A DNA stretch of 34,894 bases. Source: Flavobacteriaceae bacterium. Lineage in GTDB: Bacteria; Bacteroidota; Bacteroidia; Flavobacteriales; Flavobacteriaceae. The position numbers and the translations under genes were made by a program. The notes under the pieces were generated by a model. It made no database searches. It was given only the letters and a program-made list of their open reading frames with translations, and had not been told where the DNA came from. Numbering within the stretch: the first letter of the stretch is position 1; every line of letters starts with the position of its first letter. Positions 24,442 through 33,305 of this stretch are shown here, piece by piece. The DNA is taken from positions 1 to 34,894 of the forward strand of contig JAOZLL010000017.1 in assembly GCA_029934835.1 (NCBI GenBank), read 5' to 3'.

Positions 24442-25275
24442 ATGATTAAAATTAAAACACGTGCGGAGATCGAACTCATCCGCGAAAGTGCACTATTGGT
24501 TTCGAAAACTTTAGGAATATTGGCTAACGAAGTTAAGCCAGGTGTTACTACTTTATATTTAGATAAATTAGCAGAAGAGTTTATTCGAGATAATGGTGGA
24601 ATTCCGGGATTTTTAGGTTTGTATGATTTCCCTAACACTTTGTGTATGAGTCCAAATGAACAAGTTGTTCATGGTATTCCAAATAAAGAACCTCTAAAAG
24701 ATGGTGACATCATATCAATAGATTGTGGTGTGTTAATGAATGGCTATTATGGTGATCATGCCTATACTTTTGAAGTTGGTGAAGTTGATGATGAGGTAAA
24801 AAAACTATTACGTATTACCAAAGAGAGTCTTTACAAAGGAATTCGTGAATTTAAAATGGGAAATAGAGTTGAAGATATTGGTTATGCGATACAATCTTAT
24901 GTCGAAGCAAAAGGTTATGGTGTAGTTCGTGAATTGGTTGGTCACGGTTTAGGAAAAAAAATGCACGAAGACCCACAAGTTCCTAATTACGGACGTCGTG
25001 GGCGAGGAAAAAAATTTAAAAATGGAATGGTTATCGCCATAGAACCCATGATTAATATGGGAACACATAAAATAAACCAGCTTAATGATGGCTGGACAAT
25101 ACTTACCCAAGACCGTAAACCAAGTGCCCATTTTGAACATGATGTGGCATTAGTTGATGGAAAACCCGAACTCTTATCTACCTTTAAATACATTTATGAT
25201 GCTATAGGAATTGAATCAAATGAGGAAAATGAATTTAAAAGCTCGTATTATGAAAATCAAAAACATATACAATGA
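24442..25275 (+). CDS. map: Methionine aminopeptidase, type I
   Basis: Removes the initiator methionine from nascent proteins. A 277-residue pita-bread-fold metalloprotease with all five metal ligands in place: D94 (ISIDCG), D105 (YYGDHAYTF), H168 (VGHGLGKKMHEDP), E201 (AIEPMI) and E232 (HFEHDVAL). The substrate-side His77 is in VVHGIP. The C-terminal tail after about residue 255 is charged and variable. Its 3' end overlaps the start of the NUMOD4/HNH gene. It is not in the usual ribosomal-protein operon but has its own promoter. Confidence 0.96.
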   Translation: MIKIKTRAEIELIRESALLVSKTLGILANEVKPGVTTLYLDKLAEEFIRDNGGIPGFLGLYDFPNTLCMSPNEQVVHGIPNKEPLKDGDIISIDCGVLMNGYYGDHAYTFEVGEVDDEVKKLLRITKESLYKGIREFKMGNRVEDIGYAIQSYVEAKGYGVVRELVGHGLGKKMHEDPQVPNYGRRGRGKKFKNGMVIAIEPMINMGTHKINQLNDGWTILTQDRKPSAHFEHDVALVDGKPELLSTFKYIYDAIGIESNEENEFKSSYYENQKHIQ

Positions 25276-25813
25276 AGAATGGAAATTGTATAGAAGAGAA
25301 AAAGATAATTGGAAAGACAGTCAAAAATACTTAGTATCAAATTACGGAAGAGTACAAAGTCTTAAAACAAAAACACCTGTTCTATTAAAACTAGGATTTA
25401 CAAGTGGTTTTCCTGTTGTTTCGGGTATTAGATGTAAGGATGAAAAATCTCGTTCTTTTTATGTACATCATGCTGTTACAGAATTGTTTATAGGTCCGAA
25501 ACCTGACGATGAACATCGTATTATCCATATTGATTTTAACAAAGAAAACAATGTTTATTCCAATCTGAAATGGGTAAATAAAGAGGAATGGTGGGAACAA
25601 CACAGTAAGAATCCTAAAGTTATTGCTGCCAGAAAGAAGCGAACCTATGCGAAATTAAATGAAGCTAAAGTGGCGATAATTAAACGTACTTTGTTTGATC
25701 CCAACCGTAAAACACGTTTAAAAATGATTGCCAAACATTATGGAATTTCAGAAATGCAATTGCACCGTATCAAAACAGGCGAAAACTGGGGTTCTGTAAA
25801 ACCAGCTAAATAA
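25250..25813 (+). CDS. Free-standing NUMOD4/HNH homing-endonuclease-like protein
   Basis: About 187 residues from the ATG at 25250. In-frame ATGs at 25211, 25220 and 25229 are also possible. Order: a NUMOD4-like DNA-binding block (EEWKLYRREKDNWKDSQKYLVSNYGRVQSL), an HNH_3-type core (YVHHAVTELFIGPKPD, then IIHIDFNKENNVYSNLKWV), and a C-terminal HTH (KMIAKHYGISEMQLHRIKTGENW). The usual N before the core His is replaced by I, while the H-x-D...N-N frame is kept. It overlaps map by 26 nt or more in another frame. Homing endonucleases usually sit inside introns or inteins; map shows neither. It may be a domesticated nuclease or DNA-binding protein. Confidence 0.75.
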   Translation: MKIKNIYNEEWKLYRREKDNWKDSQKYLVSNYGRVQSLKTKTPVLLKLGFTSGFPVVSGIRCKDEKSRSFYVHHAVTELFIGPKPDDEHRIIHIDFNKENNVYSNLKWVNKEEWWEQHSKNPKVIAARKKRTYAKLNEAKVAIIKRTLFDPNRKTRLKMIAKHYGISEMQLHRIKTGENWGSVKPAK

Positions 25814-25860
25814 TTGTAGTCAAACAACAAATAAATGCACTAACACATCAACGATAATAA

Positions 25861-26625
25861 ATGAGTTTTTTTAAACTAATTTTGAATACTATTCCGCGTA
25901 GCATACTCATAAGAGTTAGTTATTGGATACGTCCATTATTGGTTTTATGGTATCGTGGAAATAACTATTCCGATCCTATTGATGGCAAATCTTTTCGTAA
26001 GTTTTTACCGTATGGTTATGGACAACAGAGACCAAATGTTTTAGCACCGGGAACGCTTTCCTTAGAACGGCATCGTTTGTTGTGGTTGTATTTAAAAGAT
26101 GAAACCCATTTTTTTACAGCTCCTAAAAAAGTGTTGCATATTGCTCCTGAACAAGCTTTTTATCATCGTTTTAAAAAGCAACAAAATTTAGAGTATATTA
26201 CAGCTGATTTAAACTCGCCATTAGCAGCTATTAAAGCTGATATTACGGATTTACCCTTTAAGGATAATGAGTTTGATGTAGTTTTTTGTAATCATGTTTT
26301 GGAACATGTCACCGATGACAAAAAAGCTATGCAAGAACTGTATCGTGTACTCAAAAAAGGAGGTTTGGGAATATTTCAAATTCCACAAGATTTATCTAGG
26401 GAAACAACTTACGAGGATTTTAGCATTACTGATCCAAAAGAACGGGCAAAACACTTTGGACAATATGACCATGTGCGCGTTTATGGACAAGATTATTTTG
26501 AAAAATTAAGACGTGTTGGTTTTACGGTAACTCCGGTAGATTATAGCGCTAAGATTACACCTGACTTATTCGAAAAATACAGACTTGCAAAAGGAGAGTT
26601 GTTGCCCGTTTGTGGTAAGAGTTAA
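25861..26625 (+). CDS. Class I SAM-dependent methyltransferase
   Basis: A 254-residue protein with a Rossmann-like Methyltransf_11 domain. VLHIAPEQAF (about residue 90) is motif I in the variant form with A-P-E in place of G-x-G. LEYITADLNSP, ADITDLPFKDNEFDVVFCNHVLEHV (motifs II-III) and LYRVLKKGGLGIFQIP (motif post-III) follow. The first 60 residues form a basic N-terminal extension (RVSYWIRPLLVLWYRGNNY). The substrate is unknown. It lies 47 nt after the NUMOD4/HNH gene and may be co-transcribed with it. Confidence 0.85.
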   Translation: MSFFKLILNTIPRSILIRVSYWIRPLLVLWYRGNNYSDPIDGKSFRKFLPYGYGQQRPNVLAPGTLSLERHRLLWLYLKDETHFFTAPKKVLHIAPEQAFYHRFKKQQNLEYITADLNSPLAAIKADITDLPFKDNEFDVVFCNHVLEHVTDDKKAMQELYRVLKKGGLGIFQIPQDLSRETTYEDFSITDPKERAKHFGQYDHVRVYGQDYFEKLRRVGFTVTPVDYSAKITPDLFEKYRLAKGELLPVCGKS

Positions 26626-26947
26626 CAAATTTTCTGTTAAAGTTCTTTTGGGTTATGAATAAAAAGTTGAGAAATATTCATTAATTATACTGAGTTAATA
26701 TTGACTTCACCAATTATTTCATCTAACTTTACGATGATATATATCAATGTCTTTTTAGAGAAACTGCAGATATATTTGCGTTGTGTGTCATTACCACATC
26801 TCGGAATAATTGATTAAATTCACTTGCTAACTGAAAAAAACCGAATGAAAAGGGAAGAGATTTTAAGAATATGATAAAAATATATACTTTTGATTATCGG
26901 TAACTAAATTTGACATTAGTCAAAATGTTAAAGCAAAACACATAAAT
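26626..26947 (+). promoter_or_regulatory. Regulatory spacer upstream of the thioesterase gene
   Basis: This 322-bp gap holds no convincing gene. TACTTTTG at 26885-26892 is an exact -7 match. Sixteen bases further on, TTTGAC-ATTA-GTCAAA (26909-26924) is an inverted repeat in a position suited to a repressor operator. TATATTTG at 26771-26778 is a second, more distant -7-like box. No terminator for the upstream methyltransferase gene was seen. Confidence 0.45.
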
Positions 26948-27730
26948 ATGATGATTAAAAACTATTTTGAAAAACAGTTTGAATTAAGATATTTTGAGAT
27001 GAATGAATTTGGTGTTGCTTCATCAACTACCATCTTAACTTTATTAGAAGAAACAGCAGCTGACCATTGTTATTCTATAAATCATAGTTTATATCAATTA
27101 GCAGAACAAAATGTTGGTTGGGTTTTGATTTCTGGGATTTTACAAATGGAGAGATATCCTAATTATAAAGAAAAGATTACTATTAAGACATGGTTGTCAA
27201 AATATTCAACAATCAAAGGATATAGAGAAAATATTATTTACGACGAACAAAATAATATAATTGGAAGAGCCAAAGGCTTATGGATTTTCTTTGATATTTA
27301 TAGAAGAAGACCGATTCAAATATTTGATGATATAATAGAAAAATGGTCACTCTGTAACGAAGAAAGTATTGAGCATAATATTTCAAAAAAAATTAAAGCA
27401 GTTGAAAAATCAGATTACGAATTGAAAGTAAAAGTAAATAGGTATGATACTGATATGATTAAGCACGTAAATAATATTAGATATTTACAATGGGTAATTG
27501 AGTCAGTTCCTGAGGAAATTATTGAGAATTATTATTTATATTCTATAGATGGTAGATTTATTGCAGAAGCACATTATGGTCAAACACTTATCTTGTTGAC
27601 TAAAAATGATACTAAAGATAATTCATTCATACACTCAATAAAAGTTGAAGGAACTGATAAAGTTTGTGCAACAGCAAAAACAATTTGGAAGAAAATAGAA
27701 AAACGAACGCACAACAAAAGATATAAGTAA
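26948..27730 (+). CDS. Acyl-ACP thioesterase (FatA/FatB-like)
   Basis: A 260-residue tandem hot-dog protein that releases free fatty acid from acyl-ACP. The N-terminal half starts FELRYFEMNEFGVASSTTILTLLEE and has WVLISGILQMERYPNYKEKITIKTW. The C-terminal half begins near residue 160 with KVKVNRYDTDMIKHVNNIRYLQWVIES, the catalytic D/N/H block of the family. Chain-length preference cannot be read from sequence. Two ATGs are adjacent at 26948 and 26951. Codon use is more A/T-rich than in its neighbours and long gaps flank it on both sides, so it may be an accessory gene. Confidence 0.85.
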   Translation: MMIKNYFEKQFELRYFEMNEFGVASSTTILTLLEETAADHCYSINHSLYQLAEQNVGWVLISGILQMERYPNYKEKITIKTWLSKYSTIKGYRENIIYDEQNNIIGRAKGLWIFFDIYRRRPIQIFDDIIEKWSLCNEESIEHNISKKIKAVEKSDYELKVKVNRYDTDMIKHVNNIRYLQWVIESVPEEIIENYYLYSIDGRFIAEAHYGQTLILLTKNDTKDNSFIHSIKVEGTDKVCATAKTIWKKIEKRTHNKRYK

Positions 27731-27737
27731 TACAGAT

Positions 27738-27887
27738 TCAGAAATTTACTGGGCTTGCGAATATAAATAAAATATCGGTAAGGAAATTATAGTTTGGAGG
27801 TTTTGTTTCCGTACTACTCATATCCGAGCCGTTGCTAAAGTTACTTCTCAATTGGTCATAAAACTGATTTTTAGATAACCAAAGCAT
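27738..27887 (-). CDS. Possible 49-residue ORF or gene remnant
   Basis: In the 201-bp gap between the thioesterase and the helicase, the minus strand holds a 49-codon open frame from the ATG at 27887 (MLWLSKNQFYDQLRSNFSNG at the start, LFIFASPVNF at the end). It has no good ribosome-binding site or promoter and I do not recognise the product. It could be the tail of a decayed gene or chance. Nothing else is visible in the gap. Confidence 0.2.
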   Translation of the reverse strand: MLWLSKNQFYDQLRSNFSNGSDMSSTETKPPNYNFLTDILFIFASPVNF

Positions 27888-27931
27888 AAAATAAAGACTT
27901 GGTTAAATATTAAAACCTATTGAGAATATTT

Positions 27932-30376
27932 CTATTTACTAGAATTTTTCCTAAACGCTATATCTTTAGCAACCATACGCATTTCACTATAGGTATATTT
28001 ATTTTTTAATTTGCTTCTTAAATCTGATAAGCCCTCGAATTTTGTTTTTTCCATAAGTTTATGGAGTGCTTGGTATCTTTTTTTAGGAATTAATTCTGTT
28101 ATTGCAATTTCTCCTGTTAGAATAAATTCAGAAAGATGTCCTTCAATCGTGGTGACAGCATAACCCCTTTTTGTTGCGACTTCAAGAATATTTAAGCCAC
28201 TTTTAAACAAATCATAAGATTCTCTTTGTGAGCTTCCTTTCTCTAAATTTGGTTTTTTAGATTGAACTTTCTTAGGTTTTAATTTGTTTTTTAAAACATA
28301 ATCTTGGATAATATCTAATATTTCATCACCATATTTTTTAACCCTAATCTTTCCCATTCCATTTACAGCCAATAATTGTTTTTCAGTAATAGGGAAAAAT
28401 TCACACATCTCATATAAGGTATGTTGCGTGAATACTTGAAAAGGTGGAATAGATTCTCCGTGTGAAATTACGGAACGCAGTTCACGAAGTTGAGCAAACA
28501 ATATGGGATGTTCAGTCGTATCATTATATTCTTTTCTAACTCTAGTTGGTTCACTTTCTTGTAAAACAGCGTTGGCACGTATTTTTAGATATTTTTTGGT
28601 ATTAAATCCATCCGTTAAACCAGTAAGGCAAAATAATTTATAAGAGTGTAAATCCTCTAAAGTTTTTAGTTGTTTTTGAAAGTCTTTTTTAACCGTTTTG
28701 TTATCGGTATTATAGGTTAATTCATCTAAAGGTTTACTAATTTTTTCATTGGTATGTTTGATAAAATAATCAATAGCTTTCTTAAGTCGCTCTTGAACAA
28801 TACTACTATTCTCTGGTTCTAAAATATCAGTTGTAAGCTCTTTTAACTGATTCCTAAAGCTATTACTTATTTGGAGTAAGTCAATAATTCCCTTATCTTT
28901 TATGAGTAATAATGGGTCAATGATGGTTCCTTTTAGACTAGTTTTATTTTGATAATAAATATCAATAAGTCGCTTTACAGGATATAAAAAAGCATGATAA
29001 CTAAAGAGTTCCTCAATAAGATTTAATTGATAGATTTTTCGTGAATTATCTAGTGTCTTTTTATCAGGCTGATTATCAGCAACATCATCAGTAAATGATT
29101 CCACCCGATTGTCATTGATGATGCTAGTTTCGCTAATCTTACTTTTTAAAACAATTCCTTCTAAAGTTTTACACCTACTTAATGCTACATAGGTTTGCCC
29201 ATGTGCAAAGGAAGCTTCAGCATCAATAATGGCTTTTTCAAAAGTTAAACCCTGACTTTTATGAATGGTTATTGCCCAAGCTAAACGCAAAGGCATTTGA
29301 GAAAATGAACCAGATAATTCTTCAGATATTTCTTTGGTGTTTTGGTTGATAGAATAGCTGATATTTTCCCAAACTTCAGGTGTGGTCACAATAGTAGAAT
29401 CATCATCTGGACAATCTACGATTACTTCATCCTTATCAAGATAGGTAATCGTACCAATTTTACCGTTGTAATACCGCTTTTCATGCGAGCTATCATTTTT
29501 GATAAACATGACCTGTGCTCCTACTTTTAATTCTAGTTTTTCGTGAGTTGGATAGGTGTTTTCTTGAAATTTACCTTTTATCTGTGCTTTGTAATAATAG
29601 CTTTTATTAGTGAGTTTATTCAACTCGACCTCATTCATAGAATTAGCTCTATTGTTATGAGTAGTTAAGGTTATATAGCCATCCGCTTTAGCAGGAATAA
29701 ACTCAGGTTGATAGCGTTGGTTTAGTTTATCAGCTGATTTTTGTGTCAGTTTGTTGGTTCTGATCTCATTGAGAATACCTATAAATTTCTCATTATCTTG
29801 ACGATAGATGTGTTTAAGTTCAATACTGATGGCATTGGCTTGTTGAAAGACTTTACTGCTAAAAAAATAGGCGGTTTCGTAGTAGGATTTAAGAATACTC
29901 CAATCATTAGGTTTAACCACAGGCGAGAGTTGCTGTAAATCGCCAATCATTAATACTTGAACACCACCAAAAACTTTAGTTCGGTCTTTATAACGCTTAA
30001 GAACTAAGTCAATAGCATCGAGTAAATCGGCACGAACCATACTAATTTCATCAATAACCAATAAATCTAATGATCGGATAATGTCAATCTTTCGTTTACT
30101 GAACTTCATTTTATAATTGCCCGTATTCTTAAATTGAGAACCATCGGGAATTATCGGTCCAAAAGGCATTTGAAAAAAAGAATGAATAGTCACTCCTTTA
30201 GCATTAATTGCGGCAACACCTGTTGGAGCAACCACCACCAATCTTTTTAAAGATTCTTGCTTAATTTTATGTAAAAAAGTAGTTTTTCCCGTACCAGCCT
30301 TTCCTGTTAAAAAGATATTTCTATCCGTTTTTTCGACAAAATTCCAAGCTAGGTTGAGTTCAGGGTTTTTATTCAT
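27932..30376 (-). CDS. Pif1-like DNA helicase with HRDC and C-terminal HTH domains
   Basis: A superfamily 1B helicase of 814 residues from the ATG at 30376. Motifs: Walker A GKAGTGKTT (25-33), VVVAPTGVAAINAKGVTIHSFF (Ia), LLVIDEISMVRADLLD (II), VQVLMIGDLQQLSPV (III), LAWAITIHKSQGLTFEKAI (V) and GQTYVALSRCKTLEG (VI). An HRDC-like domain follows at about 620-690 (FAQLRELRSVIS, ITEKQLLAVNGMGKIRVKKYG), then an HTH_40-like tail at about 720-810. This is a conserved Bacteroidota architecture, probably for unwinding in replication or repair. The frame is open to 30403, but MNKNPELNLAW at 30376 looks like the genuine N-terminus. It follows the XRE gene after about 40 nt. Confidence 0.9.
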   Translation of the reverse strand: MNKNPELNLAWNFVEKTDRNIFLTGKAGTGKTTFLHKIKQESLKRLVVVAPTGVAAINAKGVTIHSFFQMPFGPIIPDGSQFKNTGNYKMKFSKRKIDIIRSLDLLVIDEISMVRADLLDAIDLVLKRYKDRTKVFGGVQVLMIGDLQQLSPVVKPNDWSILKSYYETAYFFSSKVFQQANAISIELKHIYRQDNEKFIGILNEIRTNKLTQKSADKLNQRYQPEFIPAKADGYITLTTHNNRANSMNEVELNKLTNKSYYYKAQIKGKFQENTYPTHEKLELKVGAQVMFIKNDSSHEKRYYNGKIGTITYLDKDEVIVDCPDDDSTIVTTPEVWENISYSINQNTKEISEELSGSFSQMPLRLAWAITIHKSQGLTFEKAIIDAEASFAHGQTYVALSRCKTLEGIVLKSKISETSIINDNRVESFTDDVADNQPDKKTLDNSRKIYQLNLIEELFSYHAFLYPVKRLIDIYYQNKTSLKGTIIDPLLLIKDKGIIDLLQISNSFRNQLKELTTDILEPENSSIVQERLKKAIDYFIKHTNEKISKPLDELTYNTDNKTVKKDFQKQLKTLEDLHSYKLFCLTGLTDGFNTKKYLKIRANAVLQESEPTRVRKEYNDTTEHPILFAQLRELRSVISHGESIPPFQVFTQHTLYEMCEFFPITEKQLLAVNGMGKIRVKKYGDEILDIIQDYVLKNKLKPKKVQSKKPNLEKGSSQRESYDLFKSGLNILEVATKRGYAVTTIEGHLSEFILTGEIAITELIPKKRYQALHKLMEKTKFEGLSDLRSKLKNKYTYSEMRMVAKDIAFRKNSSK

Positions 30377-30418
30377 TGCAAAAGTTATTTTTTTCATTAA
30401 CAAAAATAGAAAATTATA

Positions 30419-30619
30419 TTAGTCATCGTCTGTGAGGAGGAATATATCATTCACAGGTTTTCCACATATTTTAGATATTTTTAATGCAAGAACTGTTGAT
30501 GGAACATATTTGTTAAGTTCTATGGCATTAATAGTTTGACGGCTTACTTGTGTTAATTCAGCAAGTTTAGCTTGCGTAATATTAAGTATGGCTCGTTGGA
30601 TTTTCAAATTATTTTTCAT
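30419..30619 (-). CDS. XRE/Cro-CI family small regulator
   Basis: A 66-residue HTH protein: LKIQRAILNITQAKLAELTQVSRQTINAIELNKYVPSTVLALKISK, where TQAKLAELTQVSRQTINAIE is the helix-turn-helix. The short tail VNDIFLLTDDD is typical of the single-domain subgroup that pairs with a small membrane protein. Its ATG lies 1 nt after the stop of that membrane-protein gene, so the two are almost certainly co-expressed. It is likely autoregulatory. Targets are unknown. Confidence 0.9.
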   Translation of the reverse strand: MKNNLKIQRAILNITQAKLAELTQVSRQTINAIELNKYVPSTVLALKISKICGKPVNDIFLLTDDD

Positions 30620-30620
30620 G

Positions 30621-31088
30621 TTATTGTGATCGATTTAATTTGAATAGTTTATAATGAAAAATGGCAACAAAAAACACTAATAGTGTAAACATATTAAAAA
30701 CCATAACATTAAGAAAAGAGAAACCATAAATTAAAATAATTGTTAATAGTAAAATTCCATAGTTTATATATGTTGCTAATACTAACGATTCCATTCGGAT
30801 TTTTGCGATTAACTCATCTTCGATTTTGGTCTTTGAAAAAGCAACAAATATTGCTCCTATTATTAATATTACCACAATTAATTCACCAAAGACATTATTG
30901 GATGTTCGAGAAAAATTACCTTCGCTACCAAAAATAGAATCATTAAATAAGGCATAAACCGTTATATTAAAAAAATCTAATTCCTCTAATTCGAAAATAT
31001 AATAACTTACCCCTGAAATAATTCCAATAATTAATAAGAGCCAACCAATTTTTTTATATTTATGCTGAAATAAATATCTTGTTTTCAT
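30621..31088 (-). CDS. Four-helix membrane protein paired with the XRE regulator
   Basis: A 155-residue protein with four hydrophobic segments (about 14-32, 68-84, 105-122 and 128-146). Between helices 2 and 3 is the cytoplasmic-looking block KIEDELIAKIRMESLVLATYIN, conserved as I remember it in membrane proteins encoded directly before XRE regulators in Bacteroidota and Firmicutes. That pairing suggests it controls or senses for the regulator, but no function is established. There is no signal peptide. A 68-nt gap separates it from comEC. Confidence 0.75.
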   Translation of the reverse strand: MKTRYLFQHKYKKIGWLLLIIGIISGVSYYIFELEELDFFNITVYALFNDSIFGSEGNFSRTSNNVFGELIVVILIIGAIFVAFSKTKIEDELIAKIRMESLVLATYINYGILLLTIILIYGFSFLNVMVFNMFTLLVFFVAIFHYKLFKLNRSQ

Positions 31089-31156
31089 CTAGTTAATTTT
31101 TAAAATACACTTCAAAAGTAAGAAATACTTTACATATAGACAAGCAAACCATACAA

Positions 31157-33196
31157 TTATTTCATTACGAAAGCTCCATCAATACCTGTATAATGAAAAG
31201 AAATTTTGTTCCTTTTACAAGTCTCTTTCCATTGCTTTATATAGCTTTTATAATTAGAGCCATCAACAAGTACCGTTTTAGGTTGGTATTCTTGAATTAG
31301 GCGTTCCAGATTAAGTTTAGGAGATTGTCGGAGCAAAACAATATCGGGTCGAAAAGAAATATTTTGAAAAATACCTAAACTATCAACAACTACTATTTTT
31401 TTATTTTTATAGTTGAAAAGATTAGGAATTGTATTTGTCGATTTATTACGAGTTGTTTTTGAACCTACTTGATACGTATTTATAAACCGAGTTTTATTTC
31501 TGTTGATACTATCGATAGAATATAGTAATTGTAAACTGCTTCCTTCTTTTACACCAACAATACTTTCTTTTGTTTTATGAAAAATGACTATTTCATTTGA
31601 ATTTTCTGTATGGTATTTCTCATAGATAAATACAATTTGAAGCAAAACAATTGCTATAAAAAAAGTAAGTAATTGAGGTGTTTTCCTTTTCATCCACCAG
31701 CGATATCCCATAATGATAAAGAAATAACTAGCCATTAATGCAAAAATCGAAAAAGAAATATCTCTAAATAAAAATGTTTCATGTGAGGCAACCCATTCAA
31801 TAAAACTATTCATTGCATGCAAAATATACCCATAGATTTCTACAAGAAAATTAGGCAATAATTCTAGTATTGATAAACTCACGACCAATAATCCAATCAT
31901 CATAATGATTCCTATAAATGGAATGATAACCACATTCGACAAAAAGAATAAACCCGGGAATTGATGAAAATAATACAAGCTTATTGGTAGCGTTCCAATT
32001 GTTGCCGCAAGAGAAACGCTGAGTAGTTGCCAAATTTTTCGGGGGAAATACAATCCTATTCTTGGTAGTACTGATTCTATTTTTGGTTGTAATAATACAA
32101 TTCCCAAAACAGCCGTATAACTCATTTGAAAACCCACATCAAAAATAAATAATGGATGAATCAAGACAAGTATAAAATAAGAGGTGATAAGCGCATGTAA
32201 AACAGCACTACGTTCGTTTTTAAAGGCTAATCCAATGGCGATAAAAGTAAACATAGTTACTGCACGAACAACCGATCCGCTTAATCCAGTTAGTAAGGCA
32301 AAGCCCCATAAAATCAGAATAATTAAACTGGTTTTAATATGATTTCCTTTTGATAATTTCTCTAGTGGTTTGAAAAGAAAATTTAATAATAAAAATAGTA
32401 TTCCGACATGTAATCCAGAAACAGCTAAAATGTGAATTGCACCTGCACCTGCATAACTGTTTAACAAGTTTTTTGAAATACGCTGTCTTTGTCCCAAAAT
32501 AATAGCATTAATTATGGCCATTTCATTTTCTTCGAAAGGATGTTTCTGTAAGGAAGTTTGTATTTTTTCTCGCCACTGTGCAGCAAGTGTTTTTAGTGTC
32601 GTATTTTGGATGGGTAAACCAATTATCTCTACTGATTTTATAGCTATTTGGTGGTAAATTCCTTGTTTTTGTAAGTAGTTTTTATAGTTAAATGAATAGG
32701 GGTTTAAAGGTGAATTGATTGCCTGGAAATTAGATTTTGTATGGTATATTTCACCAACTTCAAGAGTTCCATTTAGGCTATCTTTGCTTAGGTTTACTAC
32801 AATTTTCCCTGTACATATAATGGAGTCTATCTGAATTATTTGAGCATAATACTTATGTTGATAAACAGTAGGTTTTAGTCTTTTTTCAATCTGAATAAGT
32901 AATGAATTGGTCTCTGAAATAAAATGAGAGTAATGTGTATCCTGTCTAAGTTTATCTTGAAAACTAATACTGGCAATCCCTATCAGTAAAATACTTATAT
33001 AACTGAAAATTTGCGACAATAAATTATAAGTAGTGAACTTTCGACTTAAGGTATAAAAAACCAGTAAAAGGATTAGAATAATTGAAATTGAAACGACAAG
33101 ATAACCAGTAGGTATATAAACATAATAACCAATAAGTACACCTATTGTCAAAAATATACTTAAATGTAAAGGAATGTATTGGGAAATATTTTTCAT
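31157..33196 (-). CDS. comEC: ComEC/Rec2-family competence membrane protein
   Basis: A 679-residue polytopic protein. The N-terminal third has two or three helices and a DUF4131-like extracytoplasmic beta domain (about 60-200). The Competence core carries NAIILGQRQRISKNLLNSYAGAGAIHILAVSGLHVGILFLLL near residue 230, then about eight helices with RNERSAVLHALITSYF-like loops. The C-terminal 170 residues keep the position of the metallo-beta-lactamase domain but lack its HxHxDH motif, as is common in Bacteroidota. It may form the inner-membrane DNA uptake channel. No other competence genes are present here. A CAAAGTTA box (TAACTTTG on the minus strand) at 33204-33211 is a likely -7 element. Confidence 0.9.
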   Translation of the reverse strand: MKNISQYIPLHLSIFLTIGVLIGYYVYIPTGYLVVSISIILILLLVFYTLSRKFTTYNLLSQIFSYISILLIGIASISFQDKLRQDTHYSHFISETNSLLIQIEKRLKPTVYQHKYYAQIIQIDSIICTGKIVVNLSKDSLNGTLEVGEIYHTKSNFQAINSPLNPYSFNYKNYLQKQGIYHQIAIKSVEIIGLPIQNTTLKTLAAQWREKIQTSLQKHPFEENEMAIINAIILGQRQRISKNLLNSYAGAGAIHILAVSGLHVGILFLLLNFLFKPLEKLSKGNHIKTSLIILILWGFALLTGLSGSVVRAVTMFTFIAIGLAFKNERSAVLHALITSYFILVLIHPLFIFDVGFQMSYTAVLGIVLLQPKIESVLPRIGLYFPRKIWQLLSVSLAATIGTLPISLYYFHQFPGLFFLSNVVIIPFIGIIMMIGLLVVSLSILELLPNFLVEIYGYILHAMNSFIEWVASHETFLFRDISFSIFALMASYFFIIMGYRWWMKRKTPQLLTFFIAIVLLQIVFIYEKYHTENSNEIVIFHKTKESIVGVKEGSSLQLLYSIDSINRNKTRFINTYQVGSKTTRNKSTNTIPNLFNYKNKKIVVVDSLGIFQNISFRPDIVLLRQSPKLNLERLIQEYQPKTVLVDGSNYKSYIKQWKETCKRNKISFHYTGIDGAFVMK

Positions 33197-33203
33197 AGCA
33201 TAA

Positions 33204-33237
33204 CAAAGTTAGCTATTTTAAACCATATAAGCAGCAA
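33204..33237 (-). promoter_or_regulatory. Candidate promoter of comEC
   Basis: On the minus strand TTG (33235-33237) and TAACTTTG (33204-33211) lie 23 nt apart, immediately upstream of the comEC ATG. The leader would be only a few nucleotides, so this is tentative. Confidence 0.4.
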
Positions 33238-33305
33238 AAATCTATTTACTTCTAGAGATATGATTTATGTAATCATGTTTAACAACTAATATACCTTAGT
33301 GTGGT

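Noticed and set aside
27700-27770. Possible integron attC-like site after the thioesterase gene (CGCACAAC ... CTTGCG)
   Set aside because: The core-site bases do not fit the RYYYAAC/GTTRRRY rule, and no integrase or cassette array is present.
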